From: Bacteroidales bacterium UBA3297
Lineage (GTDB): Bacteria > Bacteroidota > Bacteroidia > Bacteroidales > Paludibacteraceae
DNA length: 64,000 nt
NCBI GenBank assembly: GCA_002362105.1
Contig: DETD01000011.1
Location: 34,860 to 98,859, forward strand
Reading direction: 5' to 3'
Shown: positions 17,111 to 27,141 of the stretch, piece by piece
How the letters are laid out: every line of letters starts with the position of its first letter
How positions within the stretch are numbered: position 1 is the stretch's first letter
Notes under the pieces: model-generated
The model's database searches: none
Seen by the model: the letters and a program-made list of their open reading frames with translations, nothing else
Told to the model about the DNA's origin: nothing
Made by a program: the position numbers and the translations under genes

Positions 17111-18085
17111 TTACTTCTTAAACAGATTGTTTTTTAACTTTTCGAAAATATAGCCAGGTCTAAGTAAAATTGAATAGGCTACGAGCCCTATTCCCTTAAT
17201 AATATGTTTGTCTTTAATGAGGAATACGCCGTTTCGGAGGGAATCGGCAGACTTCGACTCTTTCTTTATCTTTTTAAGTTCGTTTTCAGGAAGCGAGTTA
17301 AAGAATTCAATAAACGACAAGTCCTGTTTCCCATCTCTTCTGCGGAGCAGGTTGCTCTTCGTATATTTCATCTTCAGAATCATATAGAAAGAGTTTGACG
17401 ACAATCCGTTCGTCTTCCTATAATAGCAGAGCGTTTCAGGGACAACAATAATGGCTTTCCCCTCTTTATACAGGTCGCTCATTCTGGTCCAAAGGTCCAA
17501 ATCTTCACAAAAGTCCTGCCAGCGTGGTTTCCCGTCTGGGAAACCGTCTATAACATACCCCCCCACTTTAAGCGAGAGTTCACGCCTGTAAATGGCAGTT
17601 GGCTGCATAAAGATAAGTTTTTTCCGTGCCGCTTTTTCGATGAAGGCCTCTTTGCTTTTTTCTCCTAAATAGAGACCGCCTCCTATTTTTTTCCCCTCCT
17701 TGTCGATGTAGTCCAAGTAGCAACCAACAGCCATCAAATCGTTGTCCGATTCTATCTTGTTATACATTTTCTCAACGGCAGTCGGCAACAGAATGTCGTC
17801 GGCGTCGAGAAACATCAGGTAAGGGGTGTTGGCATGCCGTTCGGCATAGTGCCGTGCATGGCAGATGCCACCATTTTCCTGCAATTGGACTAGCTCGTAT
17901 TGGCAACTGTTTTTTACGAAGAAATCATTCACCAGCTTTACACTATTGTCAGTACTACAATCATCTATAATCAGTATATTGAACGATTGCAGTGTTTGGT
18001 TTACAACCGACTGTAAGGTTTCGGTTATGTAAACCTCTGCATTGTACATGCAAATGGCGAGGGTCAGATTATTGTTGTTTTCCAT
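17111..18085 (-). CDS. GT2-family glycosyltransferase
   Basis: A 324-residue GT-A transferase. The motifs are IIDDCSTDNS (donor binding) and MFLDADDIL, the DXD metal site. They are followed by WQDFCEDLDLW with the ED acceptor-base region and a C-terminal basic amphipathic part that may touch the membrane. It probably adds one sugar of the capsule repeat. The next gene upstream ends 5 bp before it. Confidence 0.9.
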   Translation of the reverse strand: MENNNNLTLAICMYNAEVYITETLQSVVNQTLQSFNILIIDDCSTDNSVKLVNDFFVKNSCQYELVQLQENGGICHARHYAERHANTPYLMFLDADDILLPTAVEKMYNKIESDNDLMAVGCYLDYIDKEGKKIGGGLYLGEKSKEAFIEKAARKKLIFMQPTAIYRRELSLKVGGYVIDGFPDGKPRWQDFCEDLDLWTRMSDLYKEGKAIIVVPETLCYYRKTNGLSSNSFYMILKMKYTKSNLLRRRDGKQDLSFIEFFNSLPENELKKIKKESKSADSLRNGVFLIKDKHIIKGIGLVAYSILLRPGYIFEKLKNNLFKK

Positions 18086-18090
18086 TATAG

Positions 18091-19047
18091 CTATGCGTTC
18101 TCGTTCTGGTTCTTCAACGGAATATCGATGAATGGAGCTATGTTTATCTCGTTCTTGTAGAATTCGTTTATTTTATCAATCCACATCTGGTTGCGGACGT
18201 AGTTACCTGAAATCAGCGTCTCATTGTTAAAAATCAAGACAGGAAGGTAATTGTATTTATAGGCTGTAAAATAAAGTGTGGTTCCTTTTAAAAGAGCCAT
18301 AGCTGTCAGCCAAACATCGTCGGCTGTAAATGCCAAATCTTTTATTTTCTGGACGTCGAACAGATCTTGGTGCATACAGTGTGGTGGATAAAGCACACCA
18401 CCCACACCAAGTAGTAGTTGGTTTTTGTCTTTAACAGGCGTAACGGCATCGGGCCATTCTGTATATTTGTTTTTTCCAGGAATAATCAGTTTTGTCCAGT
18501 TGGCTATTATACAGTCCGGATTGTTTTTGTGCGAGTTCAATAAACTTTCCACAAAATCGGAGCGGTAAAACAGATCGTCGTCAGCAGTAATAATAATATC
18601 GTCGGGATATTGTTTAAAGGCGTAAAAGTACTTTGTGTGAGACCTGATTTCATCTTCGCACAACTCAATAGAAAGACCTCTTTCTTGAAGAACAAGCAAA
18701 CTCTGTGGTAATGAGTTGACGTCGCCAACCTGCGATTTGGTCAGGTAAAGCACAATTTTGTCGGGTTTTACCGATTGGCGTAGCAGCGATTCAATAACCA
18801 GATGAAGCGTTTTGAAGCGTTTAGGGAAAGAGGTTACAGACACTATAACCTTCTGACCATCGCGTGTTGTAGTGCTCAATCGGGCCTTGTCTGAATTTTT
18901 TGTGAGTTGAAAATATAGAGGAAGAAAGAGATTGGCAAAAAAGGTCGACAAGAAATTTACCGCTGAATAGAACTTAACTGCATTTAAAAACTTGCAGCGT
19001 TCGTCGTTCCAATAACGGAGTTTATCGAAAAAGTCTATTGGTGTCAT
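18091..19047 (-). CDS. GT-A glycosyltransferase-like protein of a capsule locus
   Basis: A 318-residue protein with a hydrophobic segment near residues 27-45 and a GT-A-like core: VIVSVTSFPKRFKTLHLVIE, then DEIRSHTKYFYA and ITADDDLFY carrying the metal-binding DDD. It resembles the group of capsule-locus transferases annotated as glycosyltransferase family 2-like. Its ATG overlaps the stop of the acyltransferase gene by 4 bp (19044-19047), which implies coupling. Donor unknown. Confidence 0.78.
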   Translation of the reverse strand: MTPIDFFDKLRYWNDERCKFLNAVKFYSAVNFLSTFFANLFLPLYFQLTKNSDKARLSTTTRDGQKVIVSVTSFPKRFKTLHLVIESLLRQSVKPDKIVLYLTKSQVGDVNSLPQSLLVLQERGLSIELCEDEIRSHTKYFYAFKQYPDDIIITADDDLFYRSDFVESLLNSHKNNPDCIIANWTKLIIPGKNKYTEWPDAVTPVKDKNQLLLGVGGVLYPPHCMHQDLFDVQKIKDLAFTADDVWLTAMALLKGTTLYFTAYKYNYLPVLIFNNETLISGNYVRNQMWIDKINEFYKNEINIAPFIDIPLKNQNENA

Positions 19048-20015
19048 ATTTTAACGAATTTAATTTTAGAGATTAAATGTTTTAGTATAGGTGTCAGAAT
19101 GGCGATAGCTATAACAGAAATAGCTACAAATTGCCATGCTTCGTTTACAACTCCCGTGTTTAGGAAAACAACTTTTAGCGCTATAAGAATTGGCCAGTGG
19201 ATAACTAGTAGAAGCATTGAATTCTGGCCTACCCATACAAAAAACTTCGAAATTGCAATATCGCCCGGTATGTACTTTGCTACGTTATTGATAACAATAA
19301 TGGCGCAAAGGCTGAACGGATACCAAAGTATGTAGTTGCCAAATTCGAACAAATCGAATGCCATTCCCACAAAGGAATTGAATGGGATTGCTAAAGTAAG
19401 AATTAATAACGATGCTATAAAGATGTGTTTCTTATATTGGAGTTCCTTCAGTGCAAAACCCAATATAAAGTACAGACAGCCACTTACCGTATGCGTCACA
19501 CTATAAATAGGGAACGGATTATAATAGTGGTTGACTAGAAGCAAGCCAAATAATAGTAACGGTACTACTACCTTATTGCATTTGTATAGGAACTGATTGT
19601 AAACTACAAAAATCACAAATAGCGAGAGTAGAAACCAACAAGGCGGGTTACCTACAAAATTTCCTAAATAGGGTAACGATCTTACAGATGCTATATAGTG
19701 ATACCAATTACTAAGTGGAACACCCGATAAAAAAGAGTCTAAATAGAATATTGGTTCGCCCAATAATGAGAAAAACAGGAAAGGCTTTATTAGACGTTCA
19801 GCTTTCTTTTTCGCAAAACTTCGGAAGTCGTCATCTTTTCTGAAAAACATGCCAGACTTAAAAAAGAACCAGGGCATGTAGAAAAAGAGGAAGCATTGTA
19901 AATAATTGAATGTCAAAATAAAGGGCCTTGCCATAGTGTGCCCCAATATCATGTGTATTATCAGTATTCCACTGATAAAATCAAGCGAAGTGTCTCTTTT
20001 TACGCTAGTAGCCAT
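19044..20015 (-). CDS. Acyltransferase-3 family membrane protein
   Basis: A 323-residue integral membrane O-acyltransferase with about ten TM segments. The N-terminal family signature LDFISGILIIHMILGH contains the catalytic-site His. It probably moves an acetyl or other acyl group onto a sugar of the polymer. It is one of three acyltransferase-3 genes in the operon. Genes lie tight on both sides (4-bp overlap downstream). Confidence 0.88.
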   Translation of the reverse strand: MATSVKRDTSLDFISGILIIHMILGHTMARPFILTFNYLQCFLFFYMPWFFFKSGMFFRKDDDFRSFAKKKAERLIKPFLFFSLLGEPIFYLDSFLSGVPLSNWYHYIASVRSLPYLGNFVGNPPCWFLLSLFVIFVVYNQFLYKCNKVVVPLLLFGLLLVNHYYNPFPIYSVTHTVSGCLYFILGFALKELQYKKHIFIASLLILTLAIPFNSFVGMAFDLFEFGNYILWYPFSLCAIIVINNVAKYIPGDIAISKFFVWVGQNSMLLLVIHWPILIALKVVFLNTGVVNEAWQFVAISVIAIAILTPILKHLISKIKFVKI

Positions 20016-20025
20016 TTACAGATGA

Positions 20026-21084
20026 TTATTTATTAGCGGGTTTAGCTTTCCCCAATAGTTGTGGACAATACTTCTTGATAGCCTCTACTATAAAATAGGA
20101 GACAATCAAGCATATTATAAAATGACAGACCGAGGGCCAACCATACAAAGTTTGGTCTGTAGTGCCGTCAATCTTATTTTGTATGATGGTACTCAATTCT
20201 AAAAGTAAAGAGAAATGAATAACCATAAGTCCTAACGAATTTACCCCCCAATACTTCAGATACTGGTTAAGGTATGGTATTTTGACGACCTTAAAGATGA
20301 AGAACAATCCTAAAGGGCCCAACAGTGGACATATATATTTGTCTAACAATATGTACGGATTATAGTTAGCTGAAATATATGCAACCAACGATAAAAGTAA
20401 TCCTGCGAGAAAAATAACGATTGTTGAATTATTGTTCAGAAAATTGCTACACAATTTGAACATACTGTAGCCAAATGCAATGCCAATCCATGCGTCACCC
20501 ATGCTTGAAAGTGATTGAAATGGTGCGTTGAGCATCCGGCTCATTGTGTCGTTTTTTCCCTCAAAATAATAATGGAAGGCAACATGGTATGCTACAATTG
20601 CTATTAGTATGACCACATACACAAACGTGTTATTCTTGTTTTTTGACCAATTCCACAGAATTTCTCCGCCAAACAGAGCCGGCAAGAACCAAAGTGTGCC
20701 AATACCACGCAGGGTAACTGTTTTATAGAGTTCGCGTTCAATAATGTAGGTATCGAAATGGCCTAGCGTCCAAAGAATAACATCGAAAATAAGTATAATG
20801 GCCGACCAGTAAATGTAAGGCTTTCCTAGCTGAACCCAGCGTTTGCTTACTAGGTCTTTTGTTGGAATATCTTTATTTCTTGCAGCGCCAATCCATCCTA
20901 CGGCTACGTAGAAAGCGGTAATCATATAACCGCCAATGTAAGCATTCACGCAAGAAGGAATTAAACCGTCTTCAAAGTGTAGCAGTACAATACTGATTAT
21001 AGATAATCCCTTTACTATATCGATATAGTCGAGACGTTCTGTGACCTTAACCGCAGGTGGTTGTTCTTGAATTTGTAGTTCCAT
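20026..21084 (-). CDS. Acyltransferase-3 family membrane protein
   Basis: A 352-residue polytopic membrane protein. The N-terminal signature reads YIDIVKGLSIISIVLLH, with the conserved His at its end, and TMs follow to a C-terminus in SYFIVEAIKKY. It is an O-acyltransferase type protein of capsule modification. Adjacent to another member of the family (19044), it is sequence-distinct from it, so the two likely modify different positions (inference). Confidence 0.88.
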   Translation of the reverse strand: MELQIQEQPPAVKVTERLDYIDIVKGLSIISIVLLHFEDGLIPSCVNAYIGGYMITAFYVAVGWIGAARNKDIPTKDLVSKRWVQLGKPYIYWSAIILIFDVILWTLGHFDTYIIERELYKTVTLRGIGTLWFLPALFGGEILWNWSKNKNNTFVYVVILIAIVAYHVAFHYYFEGKNDTMSRMLNAPFQSLSSMGDAWIGIAFGYSMFKLCSNFLNNNSTIVIFLAGLLLSLVAYISANYNPYILLDKYICPLLGPLGLFFIFKVVKIPYLNQYLKYWGVNSLGLMVIHFSLLLELSTIIQNKIDGTTDQTLYGWPSVCHFIICLIVSYFIVEAIKKYCPQLLGKAKPANK

Positions 21085-21112
21085 CTATGTAAGTTAGTTT
21101 TTTAGAATGTAG

Positions 21113-22102
21113 TTATAATTCTCCTTTTAAAAATTTTCCGTAATAGGTAACCTTACCATCTACTTCGGTAGGCCAATCAGCACGGAAGCTGAGTTTGAAA
21201 ATCAGTTCTTTATCAAGCATTTCATTATATGTCTTCTCATCGTAGGGCTGCCCCATAATTTCAGAAAGGCGGTTCCTATATGGGTTGTGTATGTCGATAG
21301 CTTCAACATCATTACGGAACGACTCACAATTTCTGAGCATATAGTTAATTACATAGTCAACAAAAACATAGTGTGGCCACAATTTAAAATCGACAGCCAC
21401 TCTTGTCATAACATCGCTAACCCAGTTGAATATTTTCTGATTCTTGTATCCGCTTCCCATAAACCATGCGTTTATATTCCACTTATACGAAGTCCAGAAA
21501 CGTACTGACCTGTTAGTTAAATTATTCTTGTAGTTTGCCGCATAAAACGGCATTGATTTTAATTTTTCAATAGGGAGAGGTCTTGGAGCGAAAACTGTTG
21601 CATCAGACCATAGTCCACCATGTTTTGCGAGAAGTGTAGTTCTGACAATATCGCTAAAACTTGCCCATGTTTGTTTTCCATCCTTAACTTTCTGTAATAA
21701 AGCATCAGGAAGGTCGATATATTGTGAAAGATTATCAAATGTTACTAAAATAACATTGTCGGGATGATTCTGTTTCCAACGTTCATAGCAAATTTTCACT
21801 AGCGGAGGCATAGACGATTCACCCTGTCCCCAAAATATCCAAATTTTATAATCAGACACAGGCTCTGACTGATTTGGAAGTTTTACTTCCGCAATTTTTT
21901 CCGGGTAGTTCTTTTCGAGGAACTTATCAAGCCATTTTGTTATATGGTCTTGTGCCCACGTAGTTAAGTTTAATGTCAGCGGAGTCCTGACATAAAAATT
22001 TAACCACCAAACCAAATTGTAAAAGGCATATTTATAACCATAGCATTTAGCCAAATTAGAAATATCCTTCGAAAGTTTCTTTAAAATTCTTGTAATAGCC
22101 AT
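21113..22102 (-). CDS. Capsular polysaccharide synthesis glycosyltransferase (GT32-like)
   Basis: A 329-residue protein of the capsular-polysaccharide-synthesis group with a GT32-like fold. Diagnostic stretches are IWIFWGQGESSMPPLVKICY, and FSDIVRTTLLAKHGGLWSDA with the donor-site loop, where DA(T) stands in place of the more usual DXD. It probably transfers one sugar in the cytoplasm. Neighbours are the polymerase and an acyltransferase. Confidence 0.82.
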   Translation of the reverse strand: MAITRILKKLSKDISNLAKCYGYKYAFYNLVWWLNFYVRTPLTLNLTTWAQDHITKWLDKFLEKNYPEKIAEVKLPNQSEPVSDYKIWIFWGQGESSMPPLVKICYERWKQNHPDNVILVTFDNLSQYIDLPDALLQKVKDGKQTWASFSDIVRTTLLAKHGGLWSDATVFAPRPLPIEKLKSMPFYAANYKNNLTNRSVRFWTSYKWNINAWFMGSGYKNQKIFNWVSDVMTRVAVDFKLWPHYVFVDYVINYMLRNCESFRNDVEAIDIHNPYRNRLSEIMGQPYDEKTYNEMLDKELIFKLSFRADWPTEVDGKVTYYGKFLKGEL

Positions 22103-22120
22103 TTTAATGTGTCTCTTTAA

Positions 22121-23428
22121 TTAGGAGGGATTGGTCATTGTCTTTTCATTGGTGGGCTGACCACTAGAATCTATAGTTTCCTCCTGTATATTTTCAGCCT
22201 CTAGCCTTTCTTTTTCACGTTTCTCCGCTTCTTCTTTTGCCTTTAATCTTGGATAATTATCGTGAAAGTACTTACAAAAAGCCATGACTATCATCAGTGC
22301 CCACACGTAGTGTATGTTTGTTCCGGCTCCACCCGCAAGTCCTGCAAACATAAACAAGCAACCAAGTGATAGGAAACGATAGGCACATACAAAGTCGAAA
22401 AGGAGTGCGGTAATATAAAACAATAGTCCGTAGTCGTCAAAAAGAGTACCCGTCTGTTTTAAAAATGTATTATGTCGTACACCCCAGTCAATTCCATGTC
22501 CAAACCAGACATCAGGGTCGCTCAAATCTACATTTAAAGAATTAAGGAACGGACTTATTCGGCTAGCGCCAGAACCATCGGCTGCTTCAACGGTCTTCTG
22601 GTCCATGGTTGTCATTGCGGAACTAATTGCCGTTGCACGCTCCAATTGCTCGAAATGCAATAATGGTAAAACTACCACATATAAGAATGCGAGTATTGGT
22701 ATAATGTAAAACCAGTTTGTTTTACGAATGAAATATAACATAAAGAGGATTAGACATATAAATGCGGTACCACTTCCCATTGTTGTCATCATCCATAAGA
22801 ATATGCAGGTTATAAAGCGGTGTTCCTTACTGAACAAGTCAGCCGGACTAAGAGGTCCTGTTCCCCTCTTGTATTCGTGACACTTTACATAACAATAATA
22901 AAAGACCAACATGGCACGGGCAAAGGTACTCGGCTCCATCGAGAGCGAATAACATCCGAAACCACGCCCCAGAATATATGTCATGTTTAAAGGCGGGAAC
23001 AAACGTATACCTATTATTAAAAGGACTTGTTGGGCGATCAGCACGTAGAAGTACAGTTTCATCATAAACTTACATAAGTTTATGAACTCGTCTATTGTGA
23101 AAATATTTTCCACATGAATCATATTGTAAAAACTTATGAAAGTAAATACCAATACGACCGAGAATATAAGTGTACTCATTCGAAGGTATTCCGGATGATA
23201 GAATCCGACCATAAACTGAATGACTAAATACACCACGCCAATAACCAAAGCCTTGGTAATACGGAATGTGAAAGGTAACAAGAACATAGCAAGCCCAAAC
23301 ATTGCAAAACGTATTGGACCCATACCTCCACGCCCGTCTATAGGCATATAATAGGTATTAAAAAGCACTATAAATATATAGGTCAGCCACTTTAAAGCGT
23401 CTCGCCTGTTAATATTTTCTAGTTTCAT
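22121..23428 (-). CDS. Wzy-like polysaccharide polymerase
   Basis: A 435-residue protein with about ten TM segments and a large periplasmic loop near residues 250-310 (ERATAISSAMTTMDQKT...). It ends in a charged cytoplasmic tail rich in Glu and Lys (KAKEEAEKREKERLEAE). This topology and its place in a Wzx/Wzc capsule operon fit the O-antigen/capsule polymerase, which joins repeat units in the periplasm. Sequence motifs are weak in this family, so the call rests on topology and context. Confidence 0.75.
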   Translation of the reverse strand: MKLENINRRDALKWLTYIFIVLFNTYYMPIDGRGGMGPIRFAMFGLAMFLLPFTFRITKALVIGVVYLVIQFMVGFYHPEYLRMSTLIFSVVLVFTFISFYNMIHVENIFTIDEFINLCKFMMKLYFYVLIAQQVLLIIGIRLFPPLNMTYILGRGFGCYSLSMEPSTFARAMLVFYYCYVKCHEYKRGTGPLSPADLFSKEHRFITCIFLWMMTTMGSGTAFICLILFMLYFIRKTNWFYIIPILAFLYVVVLPLLHFEQLERATAISSAMTTMDQKTVEAADGSGASRISPFLNSLNVDLSDPDVWFGHGIDWGVRHNTFLKQTGTLFDDYGLLFYITALLFDFVCAYRFLSLGCLFMFAGLAGGAGTNIHYVWALMIVMAFCKYFHDNYPRLKAKEEAEKREKERLEAENIQEETIDSSGQPTNEKTMTNPS

Positions 23429-23434
23429 ATATTG

Positions 23435-24298
23435 TTACTTTCTTAATTTGTTTTTTAATGACAACATTGCGAAATACAACGTGAGGGAAAGTTTTGCAAC
23501 CCACTTCCCATAAAAAGGATAACCGCTGTGGTGGTTTATATAGACTAGCCGAGACTGTTTCCAATAATTAAGAAGGGCTGTTTTCTTTCCTTCTTTCGAC
23601 TTCAGGTGATTGTGGAATACTTGAATGTCGGCACAATAGTACATTTTCTTGTTCTGTCTCCTTATTTGACTTGCGAATATGGGTTCCTCTCCATATAAAA
23701 ATGTGCGTTCGTCGAAAAATCCGATTGATTGCAAAAAGGTTACTTTAGCTAGGAAACAACAGCCATTCAAGCCGTTACAATAATGACTTTCGCTAGAACT
23801 ATCCACCCACGATAAGTCGTCCCCGTTTTTATTTTTAGTTAGGAGTTCTTTTACCCACTTGAACGAAGAAGTCCAACTTTCGTTCGTATAGTTGCGTGGA
23901 TTCTGGTGAAATCCTTCAGGAGAAATAACGTCAGTACCTAAGGCAACTATATCAGTGTCTTCTTCTGACTTTTCAACCATAAGTTTAACAATGTCAGATT
24001 TCAAAAGTTGAACATCTGGATTGATAACCATTGCATAGGGGAAACCATGTTCTGCCGCATAACGCAAGCCCACATTGTTACCGGCGTTGTAGCCCCGGTT
24101 GACTGTATTTTGAATAAAGGTGCAACCTGTTTCTTTGCAAATACGTTCGGTTTTGTCTCGTTCTGCTTGCGTAGATGCGTTATCTACAACCACAATTTCC
24201 AGTTCTACACCTTCCTGCTTCTTAAGATAGCCGATACAGGTTTGGCAGTCTTCCGACGAATTGTAGTTTAAAACAATGGCTGCTACTTTCATACTCAT
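23435..24298 (-). CDS. GT2-family glycosyltransferase (rhamnosyltransferase-like)
   Basis: A 287-residue GT-A transferase starting MSMKVAAIVLNYNSSED. It has EIVVVDNASTQ, the metal site in MVINPDVQLL, and the acceptor-side motif CNGLNGCCFL followed by FDERTFLYGEE. The NxD rather than DXD pattern is typical of rhamnosyl-type transferases. It starts one base after the end of the HAD gene. Donor sugar not determined. Confidence 0.88.
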   Translation of the reverse strand: MSMKVAAIVLNYNSSEDCQTCIGYLKKQEGVELEIVVVDNASTQAERDKTERICKETGCTFIQNTVNRGYNAGNNVGLRYAAEHGFPYAMVINPDVQLLKSDIVKLMVEKSEEDTDIVALGTDVISPEGFHQNPRNYTNESWTSSFKWVKELLTKNKNGDDLSWVDSSSESHYCNGLNGCCFLAKVTFLQSIGFFDERTFLYGEEPIFASQIRRQNKKMYYCADIQVFHNHLKSKEGKKTALLNYWKQSRLVYINHHSGYPFYGKWVAKLSLTLYFAMLSLKNKLRK

Positions 24299-24299
24299 T

Positions 24300-26042
24300 T
24301 TATTTTACAAGCAATAGATAAAGTTTACGACGTATACACTCAGAGATCTGGTGTAAGTGGCATAGCATATTAAACATAAGACGGTTGTTGCAGCTATAAC
24401 GTAAACTAGCTTTATCGTATGCGGTGATGTGTTGCCCCAGTAAACTGTAACGCACCATCTCTCCTGTTGTCATTTTTCGAACAAACGACTGGCTATCGAA
24501 ATCGTCAGACTGGGTTAATGGTGTTATATCGATGTTTACTTTCTGAGCGAGAATCTCATCCATGGCAAAAATCGACCATTTTTTTAATGCTTCTTCCTTT
24601 TCGGTAATTCCCCACTCTTTTAGTACCTTAATCATATAACTAATTGCATCTTCGTTATGTTTCGATACAACTTTAGCATAATTTACCGCTTTGTCAGGGA
24701 AAACCGCTTCAATTTTATTTTCTGTATTCCTACAATAACCTATAGTGGTCGCGTACGGCGAAGCGGAATAATAGTTCTCTATCAGGGTCGTCCCTTCTGT
24801 AGACAGTTCCCCGGGCTCTAAGTAATAATAGAATTTGCCGAAATTTTCAGGAATAGCGTCTTTCCGGATGCCATAGTAATAGAATACGGCTTTCTTGCAG
24901 CCTTCATTCTCCAATATAGCATTAATCATTTTTCGGCTTGTCCCTAGCCAGCCAATATCTACCAAAGCAGCATTTTCAGAAGTAAGTAAACCTTCTTGCT
25001 TGAAGTATTCGACCAACAGTTTGTAGGCAACCTCTGCACGTTCCTTTAACAAAGATTGGTACGCTCCATTCAGCACATTTGCGAGAAACAGTTCTTGTTC
25101 GTCGCTATTGTGAATTTTGGTAAAGTTCAACTTTATTCCAAGAGTCTCTAATTCTTCTTCACTTGTTCCCAGTGCTTTTAACAAAGAAGTTACTTTACCA
25201 CCCTTGATGGAAGAATGGTCCATCGCGGAGAGATAATGTGAAGATAAATCAGTACCTGCCAGATGCATATATGGCAGAAGTAGAGAGCGACGGGAGACGA
25301 ACAGATAATGTAATTCAGGAACATTTACATCTCCGTCAACCAATGCTTCATATCCTTTCATCAACACGTAACTATCGCGAGACAAGAAATAGATATTATT
25401 GATATGTTGCTCTCGTACCCAATCGCGAACTTTAACAATGTAGGGAATGTATGCTGCCGAGACGAAGTCTGCCGCTAATGCGCTGTGTGCATTACTTCCA
25501 GTTTTCATGCGGCCAGCCCGCGATAAACCTGCAAACAGAGGGGAATAAGCAACATCTTTCGATTTTCCCAATTTCTCCTCGAATTCAGTAAAAGGACTTT
25601 TGTAAAGAACAGCTCCAACCCCTTTTTTCTGAGCCATCTTGAAGTCGCTGTTGAAGTTGTCTCCGTAGTGTTCCCACTTTGCTGGTTTCAACTCATTCCT
25701 AACCAAATCATATAATGTCCCCGTATCTTTACGTGCATTATGGTCACACGAAATGTAAACGGAATCCCCCTCTTTATAGCATCCTTCACGTTTAAGTATT
25801 CCTGTTAGGAACAATCCATCGAGATACATATCACTAATAAATGCAATATGGAAGCCCTCCTCTCTTTTAGTCTCGATTAGCTTTCCGATCTCAGGGTTGA
25901 GAGTAAGGTTATCGTATTCAACTTTTCTCTCCTTATCGTCGCCTTCGTTGTGAGCACCTTCAATCAAGTAGTTGATGGCTTTGGGATTTCCGAAACGTCT
26001 TATAAGGGTAGTATCGAATATGTCGAAAGATGCAAGTTTCAT
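24300..26042 (-). CDS. HAD-superfamily protein of polysaccharide locus
   Basis: A 580-residue protein. The N-terminus carries HAD motif I, FDIFDTTLI, with the likely nucleophile Asp7, then motif II in IAFISDMYLD and the acidic motif HYGDNFNSD near residue 135. The remaining 400 residues form a second region (YFLSRDSYVLMKGYEAL, ALVDIGWLGTS) that is common in capsule-locus HAD proteins. Such proteins are predicted hydrolases. The true substrate (sugar phosphate, lipid-linked intermediate or other) is unknown. Confidence 0.75.
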   Translation of the reverse strand: MKLASFDIFDTTLIRRFGNPKAINYLIEGAHNEGDDKERKVEYDNLTLNPEIGKLIETKREEGFHIAFISDMYLDGLFLTGILKREGCYKEGDSVYISCDHNARKDTGTLYDLVRNELKPAKWEHYGDNFNSDFKMAQKKGVGAVLYKSPFTEFEEKLGKSKDVAYSPLFAGLSRAGRMKTGSNAHSALAADFVSAAYIPYIVKVRDWVREQHINNIYFLSRDSYVLMKGYEALVDGDVNVPELHYLFVSRRSLLLPYMHLAGTDLSSHYLSAMDHSSIKGGKVTSLLKALGTSEEELETLGIKLNFTKIHNSDEQELFLANVLNGAYQSLLKERAEVAYKLLVEYFKQEGLLTSENAALVDIGWLGTSRKMINAILENEGCKKAVFYYYGIRKDAIPENFGKFYYYLEPGELSTEGTTLIENYYSASPYATTIGYCRNTENKIEAVFPDKAVNYAKVVSKHNEDAISYMIKVLKEWGITEKEEALKKWSIFAMDEILAQKVNIDITPLTQSDDFDSQSFVRKMTTGEMVRYSLLGQHITAYDKASLRYSCNNRLMFNMLCHLHQISECIRRKLYLLLVK

Positions 26043-26079
26043 TTTAATGAGCTGTATCTCTAGTTATGGAATACAATTT

Positions 26080-27141
26080 TTATGAGCACCATTTACGTAA
26101 AGATTCAAGACACCAGTCTGAAAATCTTTTTGTTAATGCGTCTATTCCCGTTGCTTTAAATACTTTCTCCCTAATTGCGTCAACACATAACGCTAGAATA
26201 AGGATGATAATTGTATTACAGAATGTATAATAAAGGTGACATGTTACGTCAACCGAGAAATAAGTTTCACCTACATGTTTAATAAATGCCTTAAAATAGG
26301 TTTGTTCCTGAATCAGGTATGCGGCAAACGCATGTGATGCCAAAAAGTTGATTTTAGACGAAGCCTCACCAAACTGTAACGTTCTAAAGAAGCAGAACAA
26401 CGATACAGCAGACAATAACGTAAGAACTGAGTTATAGCCTCCGTCAAACCATTTAAACTGAGAAAGGGTTAACCAAATTGCCGATACTATGATAAATATA
26501 ACAAACCACTTGTTCCGTTTTGACAAATCGAGTGGATAATGAAGCCTAATGTATCCTCCTATTAAGAATACACACATAAACCACCATACCATCCAGCCGC
26601 TGCACAAATAGAAACCCAATGGGAACAATGCGCAGAACGATCCAGCGACGAATAGAATAACTAGTATCAAACCCTTGTATTGGCGCTTAGTTAACGACTG
26701 TGCAAAACGAGACAGGAATGGCGCAAACAACAGCATACATAGATACCTCGACACAAACCAGTAGTTAAAGCGTGTTGGACCTAGCGGATTAAAACTTGCA
26801 CATAGGTCGTATAGTTTAGGTTTGAGATCACCTTCACCAAACGCCATAAAAATCAGTGTTATGGCAACGGAATAAAAGATGGTTTCAACCAAAATCTTAA
26901 AGAAGTGTCCAAATCCCATCTTTGTGCTCGTTATTAAGAAATAACCTGAAATGAGGACAAAGAGGTCAACAGAGAATATACCTACATTTGTAAGTATATT
27001 CACAAACCTTTCTGTTGGTGTTACAAGGTCTGATTGGAAAAAGATAGTTTTAACATGAGTAAAAACAATAAAGAACATTGCTGTAATACGCAATATCTCA
27101 ATATTGGCCAAACGTTTACTTTTCTCTGCCATTTGTGTCAA
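26080..27141 (-). CDS. Acyltransferase-3 family membrane protein
   Basis: A 353-residue polytopic membrane acyltransferase, with the signature NIEILRITAMFFIVFTHV and the conserved His near its end. About ten TM segments follow. The likely start is the ATG at 27132 (MAEKSKRLANIEILR) or that at 27141; both overlap the upstream glycosyltransferase stop by 17-26 bp. It is the third member of this family in the operon. Confidence 0.87.
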   Translation of the reverse strand: MTQMAEKSKRLANIEILRITAMFFIVFTHVKTIFFQSDLVTPTERFVNILTNVGIFSVDLFVLISGYFLITSTKMGFGHFFKILVETIFYSVAITLIFMAFGEGDLKPKLYDLCASFNPLGPTRFNYWFVSRYLCMLLFAPFLSRFAQSLTKRQYKGLILVILFVAGSFCALFPLGFYLCSGWMVWWFMCVFLIGGYIRLHYPLDLSKRNKWFVIFIIVSAIWLTLSQFKWFDGGYNSVLTLLSAVSLFCFFRTLQFGEASSKINFLASHAFAAYLIQEQTYFKAFIKHVGETYFSVDVTCHLYYTFCNTIIILILALCVDAIREKVFKATGIDALTKRFSDWCLESLRKWCS

